Of a stretch of 64,000 bases of DNA, positions 1 through 10,117 are shown piece by piece. The DNA comes from Mesostigma viride. Taxonomy: Eukaryota; Streptophyta; Mesostigmatophyceae; Mesostigmatales; Mesostigmataceae. The stretch spans positions 33,501-97,500 of the forward strand of contig RPFO01001885.1 in assembly GCA_009746045.1 (NCBI GenBank), given 5' to 3'. A program made the position numbers and the translations under genes. Numbering within the stretch: the stretch's first letter is position 1; every line of letters begins with the position of its first letter. A model generated the notes under the pieces. It was not told the DNA's origin and searched no databases. It was given only the letters and a program-made list of their open reading frames with translations.

Positions 1-151
1 ATGGCCTTGGCCTCCAGCTTGCCACGATGCCCTTCCACACGATGCCAGGCTGGGCAGCCGAAAATGCGCATGTGCGACAGATCAGCGTGATGACCTGTCA
101 GCAAAAAGTGTGGCGTGGCATCACCAGGATTCGAGGAGCACGGCAGGCGGT

Positions 152-1204
152 TCAGATATAAATAGCACACTGGAGTGCCAATGCCCAGTATGCCTTCCCC
201 AGGCCGGCGTGTGTCAACATCGCTAGAGTCATGCCCATTGCCAGGCCCCAGAGCCGCTCCGCTACGCCGTTCTGCTCAGGGCAGTAAGGCGCGGAGAACT
301 CCTGGTGGACGCGGTGTTCAGCACACACCGCCCGCCAGGCTTGACCGGTGAAGACCGCGTCATTGTCGGTGCGCAGCACGACAGAGCCGGCGTAGAAGGG
401 GCGAATATCGCGGACGAGCAGCTCTGCAAACCGCCCCACCGCCTCGTCCTTGGTCTTGAGCGCAAACCCCCATCGCCACCGAGTGGCATCGTCAGTGATG
501 CCCAAGAAGTAGCGGGCTCCCCCCAGCGACTCGACGCTCATCGGGCCCAGCAGGTCGCCATGAAGCTTGGCGCGCGGCACAGTGGATCGCCGCTGCCCTG
601 GCGGAAATGGCTGGCGCTTGATGAAGCCAGCCGGGCAGGATGGGCAGCCAGGAGCAGTTGGACTCCTCGTCGTCAAGTTGGATGCAGGGATGGCAACCAG
701 CTTCTTGATGCGGTCGGCACCAGCATGGCCCAAACGCCAGTGCAGCAGCAGGTTAACCGGCCGCTCCACCGTCACAGCAGCCATCGCTGGCGCTGTCTTC
801 GCCGCAGGTAACACGTAGATGTTGTTCTGCATGGCGATCTTGTGATGCTTGTTATCCAGCACCACTGTCTCTTTGTGGAAATCCACCTTGTGACCTGCCT
901 TTGCGAGTTGCGCGACTGAAAGGAGTCGTGCATTCAGGCCAGGTACAAGCAGCGCTCCTTGCAAGCGCACGCTGTGGCCAGGAAGCTCCACAGCGATGGT
1001 GCCCTGGCCGGTAGCGTGCAGCTGTCCGCCGGAGCCAGCGATTGCCCTGCTGTGGGGGGTCAGAGACACAAAGTCAGAACGGCACGGGGACATGTGGCTG
1101 CTCGCAGCCGAGTCCAGCACCCAGGTGAGGTTGTCGCACGTATACTGCGTGAGAGCAGCAGCCTCCAGCGGCGTCGACGGCGACTCCTCGGCGATGGTGA
1201 CCAT
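152..1204 (-). CDS. copia pol fragment: protease and integrase
   Basis: This 350-residue frame carries the copia protease active site LDSAASSH (aspartate at residue 31), then the gag-pre-integrase zinc motif (H155 and H160 in HWRLGH, C187 and C190 in CPSC), then the integrase catalytic triad: D217 in HGDLLG, D280 in RTDND and E316 in PEQNGVAER. The protease would cut the Gag-Pol polyprotein and the integrase would insert the cDNA. The methionine at 1204 is not the natural start: the same frame is open upstream to about 1330 with a glycine- and asparagine-rich linker after the gag zinc knuckle. The frame ends at 152 at a premature stop made by a two-base shift, beyond which integrase sequence resumes in another frame. 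Confidence 0.88.
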   Translation of the reverse strand: MVTIAEESPSTPLEAAALTQYTCDNLTWVLDSAASSHMSPCRSDFVSLTPHSRAIAGSGGQLHATGQGTIAVELPGHSVRLQGALLVPGLNARLLSVAQLAKAGHKVDFHKETVVLDNKHHKIAMQNNIYVLPAAKTAPAMAAVTVERPVNLLLHWRLGHAGADRIKKLVAIPASNLTTRSPTAPGCPSCPAGFIKRQPFPPGQRRSTVPRAKLHGDLLGPMSVESLGGARYFLGITDDATRWRWGFALKTKDEAVGRFAELLVRDIRPFYAGSVVLRTDNDAVFTGQAWRAVCAEHRVHQEFSAPYCPEQNGVAERLWGLAMGMTLAMLTHAGLGKAYWALALQCAIYI

Positions 1205-2178
1205 GCAGAAGCCAGGCGGCAGTTCAGCCGCCTCCTGAGTTGCGTTGGCAGCGGATCCAGCAGGTGCGTTGCGTCCCTTGTTCTGGTTCCCTCGGTTGCC
1301 GCCCTTGCCCCCCTGTGCTGGTTGGGGTACCAGCGTGGGGCCTTCTCAGGATGCTCCTTCCAGCAGTCTTTGTCCTTGTGATTTGACAGGCCACAGTGAC
1401 TGCATTTCTTGGTCCCCCCGTTCCCCTTGCTGTTGGTGTGGTAGGCCTGGCCAGTGCCAGCACTCTCCTTTTTCACCACAGCACGTCCCCCCTTGAGCAG
1501 ATCCTCCGCCTCCATGAGTGCCCTCTTCACCACAGGTAGTGGGTCCTCCTCGTTGAACCGTACAGACACCAGCGCAGGGCGGTACTCGTCTGTCAGTGCT
1601 CCCAGTAGAATGGCAGCAAAATCACGGTCCTGGATGACTCCCCCTGCAGCCTGGTAGTCAGCACGTAGAAGCTCCGCCCTCCTCACAAGCTGTTGCATGG
1701 TCTCGTTAGGAAGCTTCTGTAGGCGGTGCAGCTTGCTCCTCAGCTCAAACCTGTGACTCTTGGTTAGCCTGGTTTGCTCATAGTTCTCCATGAGACACTG
1801 CCATGCTTGGCTACCAGTTTTGTTGGCCACAGTGGCCATTAGGCGTGCAGCTTCACCTGTTAGACAGGTGAGCAAAGCTGCCCACAGGGCCTTATCAGCC
1901 CTGTCATTCTCCTCAGTACCCAGCAGGACAGCATCCAAACTGAAAAGACTGACAACAGCCAAAAACAAATTCTTCCACTCCTCCCACTTGCTGTAATCAT
2001 CACCAGCTGCACCAACAAATTTCTTGCAGCTCTTGGCAACTGTTGAAACAAGAGAGGTGTAGTCAGGCTGTCTGGTAGCAGTTTGGGTGTCTTGATCCTC
2101 CATGGTTGATCTGGGTCTGGGTGTTGTCTCTGGGGTAGTCAGATGAATGTCTCTGCTCCTCAAATGCAGGGTAGGCAT
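1060..2178 (-). CDS. copia gag
   Basis: Gag is the structural protein of the virus-like particle. The body matches the copia gag polypeptide pattern (a W-EW-NLF stretch, then LTGEAARLM, then YEQTRLTKSHRFELRSKL), followed by a CCHC zinc knuckle, CSHCGLSNHKDKDC, with CX2CX4HX4C spacing. The first ATG is at 2178, four bases inside the primer-binding site; a second ATG at 2103, starting MEDQDTQ, is the likelier start. Real gag sequence ends near 1330. The last 90 or so residues, rich in arginine, are an out-of-frame reading of the linker and protease region, so a one-base indel near 1330 is likely. A programmed shift cannot be excluded. Confidence 0.85.
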   Translation of the reverse strand: MPTLHLRSRDIHLTTPETTPRPRSTMEDQDTQTATRQPDYTSLVSTVAKSCKKFVGAAGDDYSKWEEWKNLFLAVVSLFSLDAVLLGTEENDRADKALWAALLTCLTGEAARLMATVANKTGSQAWQCLMENYEQTRLTKSHRFELRSKLHRLQKLPNETMQQLVRRAELLRADYQAAGGVIQDRDFAAILLGALTDEYRPALVSVRFNEEDPLPVVKRALMEAEDLLKGGRAVVKKESAGTGQAYHTNSKGNGGTKKCSHCGLSNHKDKDCWKEHPEKAPRWYPNQHRGARAATEGTRTRDATHLLDPLPTQLRRRLNCRLASAWSPSPRSRRRRRWRLLLSRSIRATTSPGCWTRLRAATCPRAVLTLCL

Positions 2179-2181
2179 CAA

Positions 2182-2194
2182 ACCTCCGATACCA
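2182..2194 (-). other. primer-binding site (initiator tRNA-Met type)
   Basis: On the minus strand the bases directly after the LTR read TGGTATCGGAGGT. This is close to the initiator-methionine tRNA primer site common in plant copia elements (TGGTATCAGAGC). Its position exactly between LTR and gag supports the call. Confidence 0.8.
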
Positions 2195-2654
2195 TGTTGA
2201 AAGAACTAATGGGTTTGCCTTCTACAATGCTTGTGATTGGAACCCAAATGTGCCTGTCCTTGCAGGTACAGGCTATGGAGGATGGAAGCAAAGAGACAGA
2301 GACTCAGTTTGAGGCAGAATGATAGTGAGGAGTACCTTTGGCAAGGCTCCTCAGTTGTTTTATTAACTCGAGGAAAAAACACAGGCAGAAAACTGGAATG
2401 ACCTGATTGGCTGGCTAGGAATGTGCCTAGGAATATTCTCATGTAATACTCAGGCCACCAATCAGGTTAGGTCAGTGTACAGGCTACCAATCAGATCTAG
2501 ACAAGAATAAATCTTATCTTGTAACTGCTGTACAGCCTTATCTTGTAACTGATGTACAGTCTTAACTTGTAACTGCTGCACAGTAATCTAACTATTTAAT
2601 AAAAGATCTCTCTGTGTGTGATCTGATGATGATGAAGTAAATCTGGCGTGAACA
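2195..2654 (-). repeat. copia 5' LTR (outer end tentative)
   Basis: The inner edge is firm: plus-strand TGTTGAAAG at 2195 abuts the primer-binding site. The outer edge is placed at GTGAACA ending 2654 because it gives matching TGTT/AACA ends; the partner LTR is outside the window so this cannot be confirmed. The LTR is AT-rich and holds three tandem copies of a CTTATCTTGTAACTG-like phrase near 2510-2585. Confidence 0.6.
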
Positions 2655-3069
2655 TATCAGCGCCACATCTGACATGCACAGTGTACATGTCAATCAGTCA
2701 ACTGTCCTGTCATAGATTCTCATCTGACATGTCATAGGTCAGCTGACATAGACAGATTTGTCAGCTGCCTATAAGGATCCACTTGGCATAGGTACTAATC
2801 CCTGATTACTAAAACTGGCCACAACTTTCTCATTTGTAGGCCAAATCCATCGGGATAAAAAACAGTGGCTCCTGTACAAGAGCCTCTATCTATCTAGCCA
2901 GGTCAGGTGGGTACAAATACAAGGACCATGTCCTTGACACCATGCATCCACAGCCGCCGGGCACACGCCTCCCGATGTGGGGGGGCTCCCGTTTTGCGGC
3001 AGGGCGGTCACTTGTGACAACAAGCAAGGTGGAGTGCGGCTTCAAGGGAAAGCCAGGGCGGGGGTGATT
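2655..3069. other. no gene seen
   Basis: I see no coding region. Sequence near 2660-2760 repeats the word TGACAT/ATGTCA several times without a clear period. Confidence 0.6.
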
Positions 3070-3197
3070 GGGCAACGTACTTCATGAAGGGCCTTGAACG
3101 GCGTGCCTCCGGGCATGTCAATTAGTGTCACATGTATGCTTCCACTTATTGTTTTAATGAAGATGCTGGTTTTTGTGGGAGCTACGTGGGACATGAA
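3070..3197 (+). repeat. direct repeat A, copy 1
   Basis: A 128-bp block from GGGCAACGTACTTC to GGGACATGAA recurs unchanged 580 bp downstream at 3650-3777. The DNA after copy 1 (ATCGGGGTTCTTTGAACG) resembles the start of the 256-bp repeat at 26684 and 28068, so both loci belong to one repeat family. Confidence 0.9.
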
Positions 3198-3649
3198 TCG
3201 GGGTTCTTTGAACGGAGTTTCTTTTATACGTGAATGCGGGAACAAGAGGCCGCTGGATGAGCGGCTTATAGGTCGCAGTGTTTACTCGTAGCTGTTTGGC
3301 TAGAGCTTTTGTGATTAGTAGATGCAATATAGTGCATGGTTGAAAAATGAATTAAATAAAATGTGCGTTCCGCGCTTGGGTTGATTATACCCGGGCGGAA
3401 CGGGGCGTGAGGTGCAGTGCCCCTGAAAAGAACAACCTACGCATTATTTAATACTAGCCGTGCAGATTCGGGATATTCTACCCCCGGTCTGTACGGTTAG
3501 CGTCTTACTAGCATCCACTAAACATAAGGGTTTAATGACGTCAGTTAGCTAGGGATAAGGGAGGTTTTGCGACTAAAAGCCGCTCTGGCTGGTTTTGTCG
3601 GCCTCTTTCTTTGCTCCCCACCCACCCACCCTTGTCTTGGTTGCCTCTA

Positions 3650-3777
3650 GGGCAACGTACTTCATGAAGGGCCTTGAACGGCGTGCCTCCGGGCATGTCA
3701 ATTAGTGTCACATGTATGCTTCCACTTATTGTTTTAATGAAGATGCTGGTTTTTGTGGGAGCTACGTGGGACATGAA
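3650..3777 (+). repeat. direct repeat A, copy 2
   Basis: Second copy of the block at 3070-3197. The 452 bp between the copies hold no convincing ORF. A diverged relative of block A sits at about 27950-28067, directly before the second 256-bp repeat. Confidence 0.9.
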
Positions 3778-3780
3778 GAT

Positions 3781-4284
3781 TAGTTAATCTAGCTATATAA
3801 CACGGCATGTCATGAGGCAAATGACATCCGGATTAGTGCCCCTTGGTCTGAGAGAGTCGTCAACACTCGTTTCATTAATCATCAAACCAAAGAGAGAGAG
3901 TCCATCGTCCACAGACCAATTTCACCTAGCTGCGCTACCAAGCTGGCAAGTTGGTGTGCAGGCGCGCCGACATGCGCGCCGATCTTCCAGATATACTGCC
4001 GTCAAGCCCCAATAGGTTCTGTCTGACGTCTAGGGCCGGTCCGGCCCCTAGAAGATCTCGTACTTCTGGCTAGGCCCAAAATAACTGGTCCGGAACATAC
4101 AAAGTACCAAATAAACACACGCAAGTCCCGAACTTAGGACAAATTCCCAAATAAGTCCCGAACTGAGTCCTATAGTCCGGCGGACTATGAAAGCGAGCTA
4201 TCGAAAGTCCCAGACGAATAACAAATGACTTTCGACTTATTTATTGAAGGCATTGTTACGCCCATACAAAGGTCTGGGCCGTAA
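3781..4284 (-). repeat. solo LTR-like sequence, gypsy-type family
   Basis: Read on the minus strand from 4284, this begins TGTTACGGCCC and matches, with divergence, the plus-strand blocks at 5838-6100 (around CATAGTCCG and GTTATTTTGGGCCTAGG) and 9704-10117 (around GCCAGCTTGGT and GTGAAATTGGTC). The TGTTACG start also matches the proposed LTR start of the chromovirus at 51673. No coding sequence is attached. Confidence 0.6.
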
Positions 4285-5690
4285 CACATAGGCAGCAACC
4301 ATATCAAAGACAAATCAGAATATCAAAGACAAATCAGCCCCCTTCCATGTATAGTACTTAATTAGCTCAGCCTGCTTCAACACATCTGAATGTAACAAGG
4401 GCAATGAATCCTGGGTTTCCCATTAGGCAGCAACAGCATCTGCGCACTTCACATACCTGGGCTCCCCCCTGGTTTCTTCGTGCCTCCCAGCCCCAGATCA
4501 GAACACGCCATCATTGATAAACGTACATGGTGCATTATAATCTGGCCAAGGAAAGAGGTTGAAATACTTACCAACAGTCCGCTAAAGTGGAGCCCCAGCA
4601 GCGTGTTGTATGGCCTGTTAAATTAAGCTGGATAAGCTCCAGGGTTGCACATCAACACACCTATATGTGCTGACTGTTGAATACAGGACATGTACCTTCT
4701 GTTTGTTGCCTTCAGGCTCAGCTTCCTACGCCATGAATTACACTTGGAAGAATGAACAGGCGCACATCACGCTGTTTGCATGGGGAGGCTGGCCATGGCT
4801 TACGTCTCCCTCTCGAGCAGCGATGCTTGATGAGGCGTCCGGCGTAACATGAACGAGGCGCTATCACGAGCCTCGGGGAAAGAGACAGGCAGAAAATCTG
4901 GAAGGGGAACGGGGCTGGCTTCACCCTACCTTGGATCCGGATGCCGAAAAAGCAGGTTCCACTGTACAGCGTCGACTCAACCAGTGCAATGCGTATTCAT
5001 GCTTCATTTCGCAACGATCGCAGGCGATATTCAGTGATGAGCGCAGGTCTACACTACAGAGCCAGCAAAAAATCAGGCTGGGCTTCGCTCTAGAAGTTGT
5101 TGAAGCGCCCTGCGCAAATGGGATGACAGAAATGAAAGAAACGAGGGAGTGGAATATTTTTACGTGCGTTGCCATGATCAGCCCCGCACGCACCCTCCTG
5201 GCAGTTCCAACTGCTGCGGCAACGAGGCATTTACAATGGCAGTCGTTTTAACAAAAAGTTTTTCGGTAAAAAATTTTTGAATTAGTCATAGAATCGTGCG
5301 AGCGGCTTACCTCGAACTACACTGTCGCCGTTTTCGATAAGTTTCTGGTGTGACTTTTTGGGGGTCCACTGCAAAATGCAGCGGACCTGACCCGACCTCG
5401 CGAAAATGCCCGCCCTTTTTCTGTTTTCCTGAAAAAATGGGCCGATTTCTTTAGGATAAAAAAATATCTACGTGAAGTAGATGAGTTATGAAGGCTCAAA
5501 ATGAATTCGATGTCCGTAATGTGTTCTCAGGATGGTCGCTAGGATTTTCACGGCCGCCATGGGTGCTGCGTGACTTTTTGCCTCGTTGTCACCTTCCCGC
5601 CCACCAGATTTTCGGGATCTCGCGCCAATTTGGTGACGGAGTAAGATGGTCGTTTTTGGCGGGGCTCGGACTTGAGGCACCAGTTTGCAT
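4285..5690. other. no gene seen
   Basis: Several short open frames exist (for example 4931-5251 plus and 4921-5193 minus) but they overlap on opposite strands and show no family motif or internal repeat. I see nothing else of note. Confidence 0.5.
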
Positions 5691-5696
5691 GGGAGA

Positions 5697-5708
5697 CTAT
5701 ATAAAAGG
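5697..5708 (+). promoter_or_regulatory. TATA-box candidate
   Basis: ACTATATAAAAG is a strong TATA match about 60 bases upstream of an ATG in good context (TTCACCATG at 5760). An AATAAA at 5879 follows the short ORF. The set could be a real mini-gene or a promoter remnant. Confidence 0.4.
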
Positions 5709-5759
5709 CCTCTCCCGGAGCCTGAGGGGTTTTAGGGGCATACCCAGGACCCGTTCACC

Positions 5760-5837
5760 ATGTGCACAAACCCGCAAGCTCCTAAACTGACTACCCTTGA
5801 GAAGGCGAAGTGGGCTCAGGTCATAGATGACAACTAG
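5760..5837 (+). CDS. 25-residue ORF behind a TATA box, function unknown
   Basis: The ORF begins MCTNPQAPKL and ends with a TAG at 5835, just before a GC-rich hairpin-like stretch and the next LTR-like block. It matches no family I know. Support comes only from its position: TATA box 60 bp upstream, favourable start context, and AATAAA about 40 bp after the stop. It may be the truncated first exon of a lost gene, or chance. Confidence 0.25.
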   Translation: MCTNPQAPKLTTLEKAKWAQVIDDN

Positions 5838-6100
5838 CCCCCTGCGGGCCCGACCCTTGGAACGGGCGCAACAATGGAATAAATTATGTATTTTGGCTTG
5901 TTGTCATAGTCCGTAGGACTTTGGGACTCATTTCGGGGCTTAATTTGGGAATTGTCCCTTGGTCAGGACTTTTGTATGGAATTATGATAGTTTGTGTGAT
6001 TCGGACTAGTTATTTTGGGCCTAGGTTGATGTATGCGATCTTCTAGGGGCCGGTGCAGTCGCGCCGCGCTGCGTACTTTATAGCTGCATGGTTGAGATCT
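5838..6100 (+). repeat. solo LTR-like sequence, plus orientation
   Basis: Diverged relative of the minus-oriented block at 3781-4284, so the two lie as inverted copies about 1.6 kb apart. Shared words include GGGCGCAACAATG, CATAGTCCG, GGACT and GTTATTTTGGGCCTAGG. Confidence 0.55.
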
Positions 6101-6247
6101 AGTTGTACAAGCTAGTGCTTATACTTGCGCAAACCTTTTTGCTAAGGTTAACGCATATTCTTACATCCTGCGCAGGATGTAAGAATATGCGTTAACCTTA
6201 GCAAAAAGGTTTGCGCATAAAAAGTATAAGCACTAGCTTGTACAACT
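6101..6247. repeat. 147-bp foldback hairpin
   Basis: The two arms, AGTTGTACAAGCTAGTGC... and its reverse complement, meet at a perfect TCCTGCGCAGGA centre at 6171/6172. The right arm has about five extra bases. A single arm of the same unit recurs at 7197-7244 and is the site hit by the TTAA element at 7245. Confidence 0.9.
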
Positions 6248-7196
6248 TAGAACCGGCGCGGCGCGGAAGTCACGGGTTCGAAACCTCGTGGGGCCAGTGC
6301 CGAGTAGGGATTATTTGGGAGGATCCGCCGGGGCACCGGTCGGACCTAATTAATCGCCTAGCGAGGTAGATATCGGACCTTCCCGGGATTAATATCGAAT
6401 CAGTAATTCGATATCGAATTAGTAATTCGATGCGGAAGTAAACCCTAGAAAGGGAGCCGCTTCATAAGTTAAAGCGCAATGTGTAGGGATAGATAGATTC
6501 CAATGCGCGCGGATAGATTCATCATGAGAATGGTTGGAAAGGAGCTTGGTTAAAAATATAGGCTTACAGCACTCGTGCACGTGAGTGCTTAGACACGAGT
6601 TTGCCAAATCAAGGCAACACACGTGAGACGGGCTAGCAAGAGATCTAACCAGTTGGCACTGGCCTATTCTTTATATACTTGTGCACTGTGCTTTGCTAGG
6701 CCTGAGCAGCCTCGTAGGCCTGCTCAGTATTAACACCCCCGTTACAGTATTAACAACCTGTACAGCGTCCAGATCCTATACAGTAGGTCTGCCATACAGG
6801 CACAGTGACCACAGTGTACAGTCCACAATGATTATTGCGTCTGCACCCAATAGTCCAGGACTAAGCCTGCGGTACCAACAGACCACAGGTTAAGGTTCCT
6901 ATTTCCTGCGTACGACGTATGAATCCAATACCGTCGTAGGTTCAGCACCTAATTCCTGTCAGCCCAGGAATTACTGTCGACCCCATATGCCGTCGGCACA
7001 TATTCACGCACGACTTAGAAGAATAGCCGGCTCGCGCTCGCGCGCGACCGGGAAGTCGGAACACCATAACTTTCTTGATACTTGTCGGAATGAACTCGTT
7101 CCGGTGCCGCTGGAATCGCAGAGATATGCCGAATCAGGATCACGCCAATGCGCTTGGCGTTAACTTCATATTCCGCCCCAACGCGCAAAGGTTTTA
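6248..7196. other. no gene seen
   Basis: Contains a B-box-like GGGTTCGAAACC at 6277, and two tandem copies of ATCGAATTAGTAATTCGAT-type sequence near 6400-6430. No coding region is supported. Confidence 0.5.
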
Positions 7197-7244
7197 AGTT
7201 GTACAAGCTAGTGCTTACTTTTTATGCGCAAACCTTTTTGCTAA

Positions 7245-8955
7245 CCCCTAAATGGGCGGAAATGCTGCCGATAAATCGGCAGTAACTCACCTATTTTGTA
7301 AACCAGCCCCTGTACAACCTAGCAATATCCAATGGCTGTCCTTGGGGGGCAAGCATGTCCATGAGTTGCCCTAAGCCATGATATATCACAACCTCACATA
7401 TATTCATCGTAGGCCATGCATGTACTATAACTGCCGTCAAAGTCAGGGGGGTCAAGACGAGCGTTTTCATTTTTGGTAGAATGTGCATTTTGAATTATGT
7501 TGTAAGAGCTAGGCACCTACCACTTGATGATAAACAATTAGTTGCTGAACAGTTTGAGCCATTGGGGTCATCATTTGGGTGGGTATACCAGCAGTTACAC
7601 CCAGTACAGCCCATAGGGGTACCGTTGGTAAAAAGCAACCAAGGGCCAAGGGGGTAGGAGTGGGCATACTACCTACTAATACCTACTAATATGGCCCCCA
7701 ACCATGCCAAACAATACATTTCCCTTCCACAATGATGGGGAAACATAACTGCATCATCACACTGCCCTTACATGGCACCTATGTGCAGGTGCCACCTTGT
7801 CCATGCACGTAGGTAACGTGGTACGGATACCCTACGCAAGGCATGCATTCTAGGAGGCAGCCACCAACAAACTAGTGATTTTAAGCCTATTTCAGCCTGC
7901 CCTAGCATTAGGATAAACTAGGCCTAAGCTGCTATAGCTTTCCAGGTGATGGCCAGCACACCTGGTGGCACATGCTGACAATGGGAAGCTTCTACTCACC
8001 GGTTACATGCTTGATGATGCCACAGAGACCAGCCAACTGCCTCACACTCATGCAATATGTGTGTGGGAAATGTATAACAAACATATATGGAGGTATTCAA
8101 ACCCATACAGCCTCTAAAACTTATCACCATCACCCTGTGGCAGGTCAACTGACTGAGGGAAGCATCTAAGAAGGGTGTTTTAGAAAGGGGCCAGGCCAGG
8201 GTCAAGAAAGAGCATGAATAATGCAAAAAGAATGTGATACACAAGCTAGAACGTATATATAAACGTAAAACATCGATAGGAAAACGATGCTTAAGCTTTA
8301 CCAGGCATGGATGGCGTTACCTTGGCCCAGGCGGTGGCCGCAAAATGGCGCATTTCGGCACACCAAAGTTGTGCAGCATGGTCGCTGGATTCGGCGATTT
8401 CTGGCCACCCTTGCACGTTTACGACTAATATGTATCATAAAAAGTACAAAGAAACCGATGTATCCTTTAAAATACGCCGGAAAGGTATTGCTGTCAACGT
8501 TTCTATCGTCCGGCCTGATCGCAGTTTTTTCCAGCAAGAACGCTGCCGACACCTATCAAATGGCATTCCCGCGAACCAAAAATTGGCCTGTATGATCTTT
8601 AGGACGTATAAAATCAATATCCCAAGTTTGGCCAGAAAATTCGAACGCAAACGTAAATGCCATGCGTGGGCGCAAGCCGCCATGGCCAGGTCGTCGTTTT
8701 CCGGAATGCACGTTGTACGTGAAAAAGTACCCTGACCCCTTGTACTTTGACGGTCTGGAACACCTGTTAAACTTGGTCAAAATATAGCAAACCCTAGTAT
8801 CATGTTCTGGAGAAACTTATAAACTTTCATTCTTCTCAGCTAAACGTTTCCTAATTCCCAATAGTATTCTCGCAAACTGGTCCCCCGAGTAGGTGCCGAC
8901 AAATCGGCTGTAAGTCACTTTTTGGCGGAAAATCGGCAGCAAGACCATTTAGGGG
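7245..8955. mobile_element. TTAA-type DNA transposon, copy 1 (target CTAA)
   Basis: The 1711-bp element has inverted ends CCCCTAAATGG and CCATTTAGGGG and is flanked by CTAA on both sides (7241-7244 and 8956-8959). The empty site is visible in the hairpin arm at 6139-6160, where TTTTTGCTAAGGTTAACG is uninterrupted, which proves the boundaries. Beside each terminus lies a GCTGCCGAT motif. A second copy, inverted, is at 11048-12746 and is closely similar. Four-base TTAA-like targets point to the piggyBac group, but no transposase is present, so this is a nonautonomous element. A 142-codon ORF (8307-8735 plus) is kept in both copies, but the opposite strand is also open there. Confidence 0.9.
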
Positions 8956-8984
8956 CTAAGGTTAACGGATCTTGCTTGTACTCA

Positions 8985-9270
8985 TACTACACCCCCCGCG
9001 TTTAAGATTCTCAGGTTTAAGATCATGAGACTCTGGATTTTGAAATTTCAGGTTTAAGATCGCAGGGCTGGTTTTGGGCAAAAAGATCTTAAAGTTGGTA
9101 CAAAGTTTCGGCCAGTGCCCAGTGTACTCAGGTATGCCGCATCAGGTTTAAGATCGCCTACAGCTCTCAACTTTAAGATCATCAGCCCTGGATTTGATTT
9201 TAGGTTTAAATCGCAGCCCTGGGTCGGCCGGACCCCAACTGAATCTTAAACGGGGGGGGGGGGGGGGGGT
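8985..9270 (+). repeat. degenerate AGGTTTAAGATC repeat and poly-G run
   Basis: The phrase CAGGTTTAAGATC recurs about five times with irregular spacing between 9010 and 9210, ending in an 18-base poly-G run at 9252-9269. Confidence 0.7.
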
Positions 9271-9339
9271 AGTGTGACCCGCTAGCTTCGCCCAGCCAAA
9301 AAAAGCACTTTGGGGCGGTAGAGGGCCTGCCCGCTGGTA

Positions 9340-9515
9340 GAGGGGAACAGTACAGTGCTCGCTTCGCTCGCGGCCCGCTGGTTAGTACGGTGCTCGCTTC
9401 GCTCGCGGCCCGCTGAACAGTACGGTGCTCGCTCCCCTCGCGGCCCGCTGAACATAACGGTGCTCGCTCCGCTCGCGGCCCGCTGAACATAACGGTGCTC
9501 GCTTCGCTCGCTCGC
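9340..9515 (+). repeat. GC-rich minisatellite, about 36-bp unit
   Basis: About five units built on GGTGCTCGCTTCGCTCGCGG followed by CCCGCTGAACA. The unit contains a short palindrome (GCGAGCGAAGCGAGC-like). Confidence 0.8.
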
Positions 9516-9647
9516 GCTTTGCGCGGGTTGGCGGTCAGTCGGTCCCCTTCTTTCTTATTGGCGTTCAGTGCTTCCCAGGCTTTTTGGATTGGCGGGGAAG
9601 TCGCGATGCCCTGGATAGTGTCGGATGGCGTGACATTGCCAAATTAG

Positions 9648-9703
9648 TATATATATAGGATATATATAGTATATATATAGGATATATATACTATATATAG
9701 GAT
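9648..9703. repeat. AT-rich TATATATAGGATA repeat
   Basis: Alternating TATATATAG and GATATATATA units form a partly self-complementary tract directly before the LTR-like block. Confidence 0.85.
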
Positions 9704-10117
9704 GCGTGGATTCTGTAGGCGAGGGTCGATGTCGACCCGAGGATCTTGTGTGGACTGTTTCGGAATTCTCTGGAAGGTCGGCGCCATGTCGGCGCCACTT
9801 GCCAGCTTGGTGGCAGGCCTAGGTGAAATTGGTCCGAGGACGAGAGTCTCGTCCTCTTGGTTCGATGAATGTAAAGTGCGATGAAGCCTACACATTGAAC
9901 CTGGGGCACTTATCCATTTGTAATTGGTCTTGCTAGCCATTATAAGTGTGTATTAAATAGCTTGGCATCAAGTCGTGGTGCCAGATATCTCACGACCCCA
10001 GTCGTGAAGCGCAATCTGCATTAGTAGGCCACCTTAATTCTTCCTATTACCGGCATAGTTGATCTTTCGCGACGTAGCTTGAGCAGGTTTAGGTGTAAAT
10101 CCGGGCACGTTACACTG
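9704..10117 (+). repeat. LTR-like sequence with possible primer site
   Basis: Homologous to the blocks at 3781-4284 and in part to 51880-52010 (CTGTAGGCGAGGG, CCCGAG). It ends CACGTTACA, the inverse of the family's TGTTACG start, and is followed by CTGGTTATCGGAGG, which could be a primer-binding site. The start is uncertain. Confidence 0.5.

Larger units (their letters stand above)
1..2654 (-). mobile_element. Ty1/copia LTR retrotransposon, 5' part
   Basis: Read on the minus strand from 2654 down, the order is LTR, primer-binding site, gag, protease and integrase, which is the Ty1/copia order. RT and RNase H would lie beyond position 1. Integrase coding continues below 152: after a two-base shift near 165 the conserved copia stretch around LNRLP, GDATPH and FGCPAW is readable to the window edge. 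A further one-base shift near 1330 separates gag from pol. This copy is therefore broken and probably immobile, but the motifs are well preserved. No second LTR is visible, so target duplications cannot be checked. Confidence 0.9.

Noticed and set aside
6265..6300. tRNA gene at GGGTTCGAAACC
   Set aside because: A T-arm-like word only; stems do not pair and no acceptor or anticodon arm fits.
8307..8735. 142-codon ORF in the TTAA element as a transposase
   Set aside because: Too short, no DDD motif, and the complementary strand is equally open in both copies.
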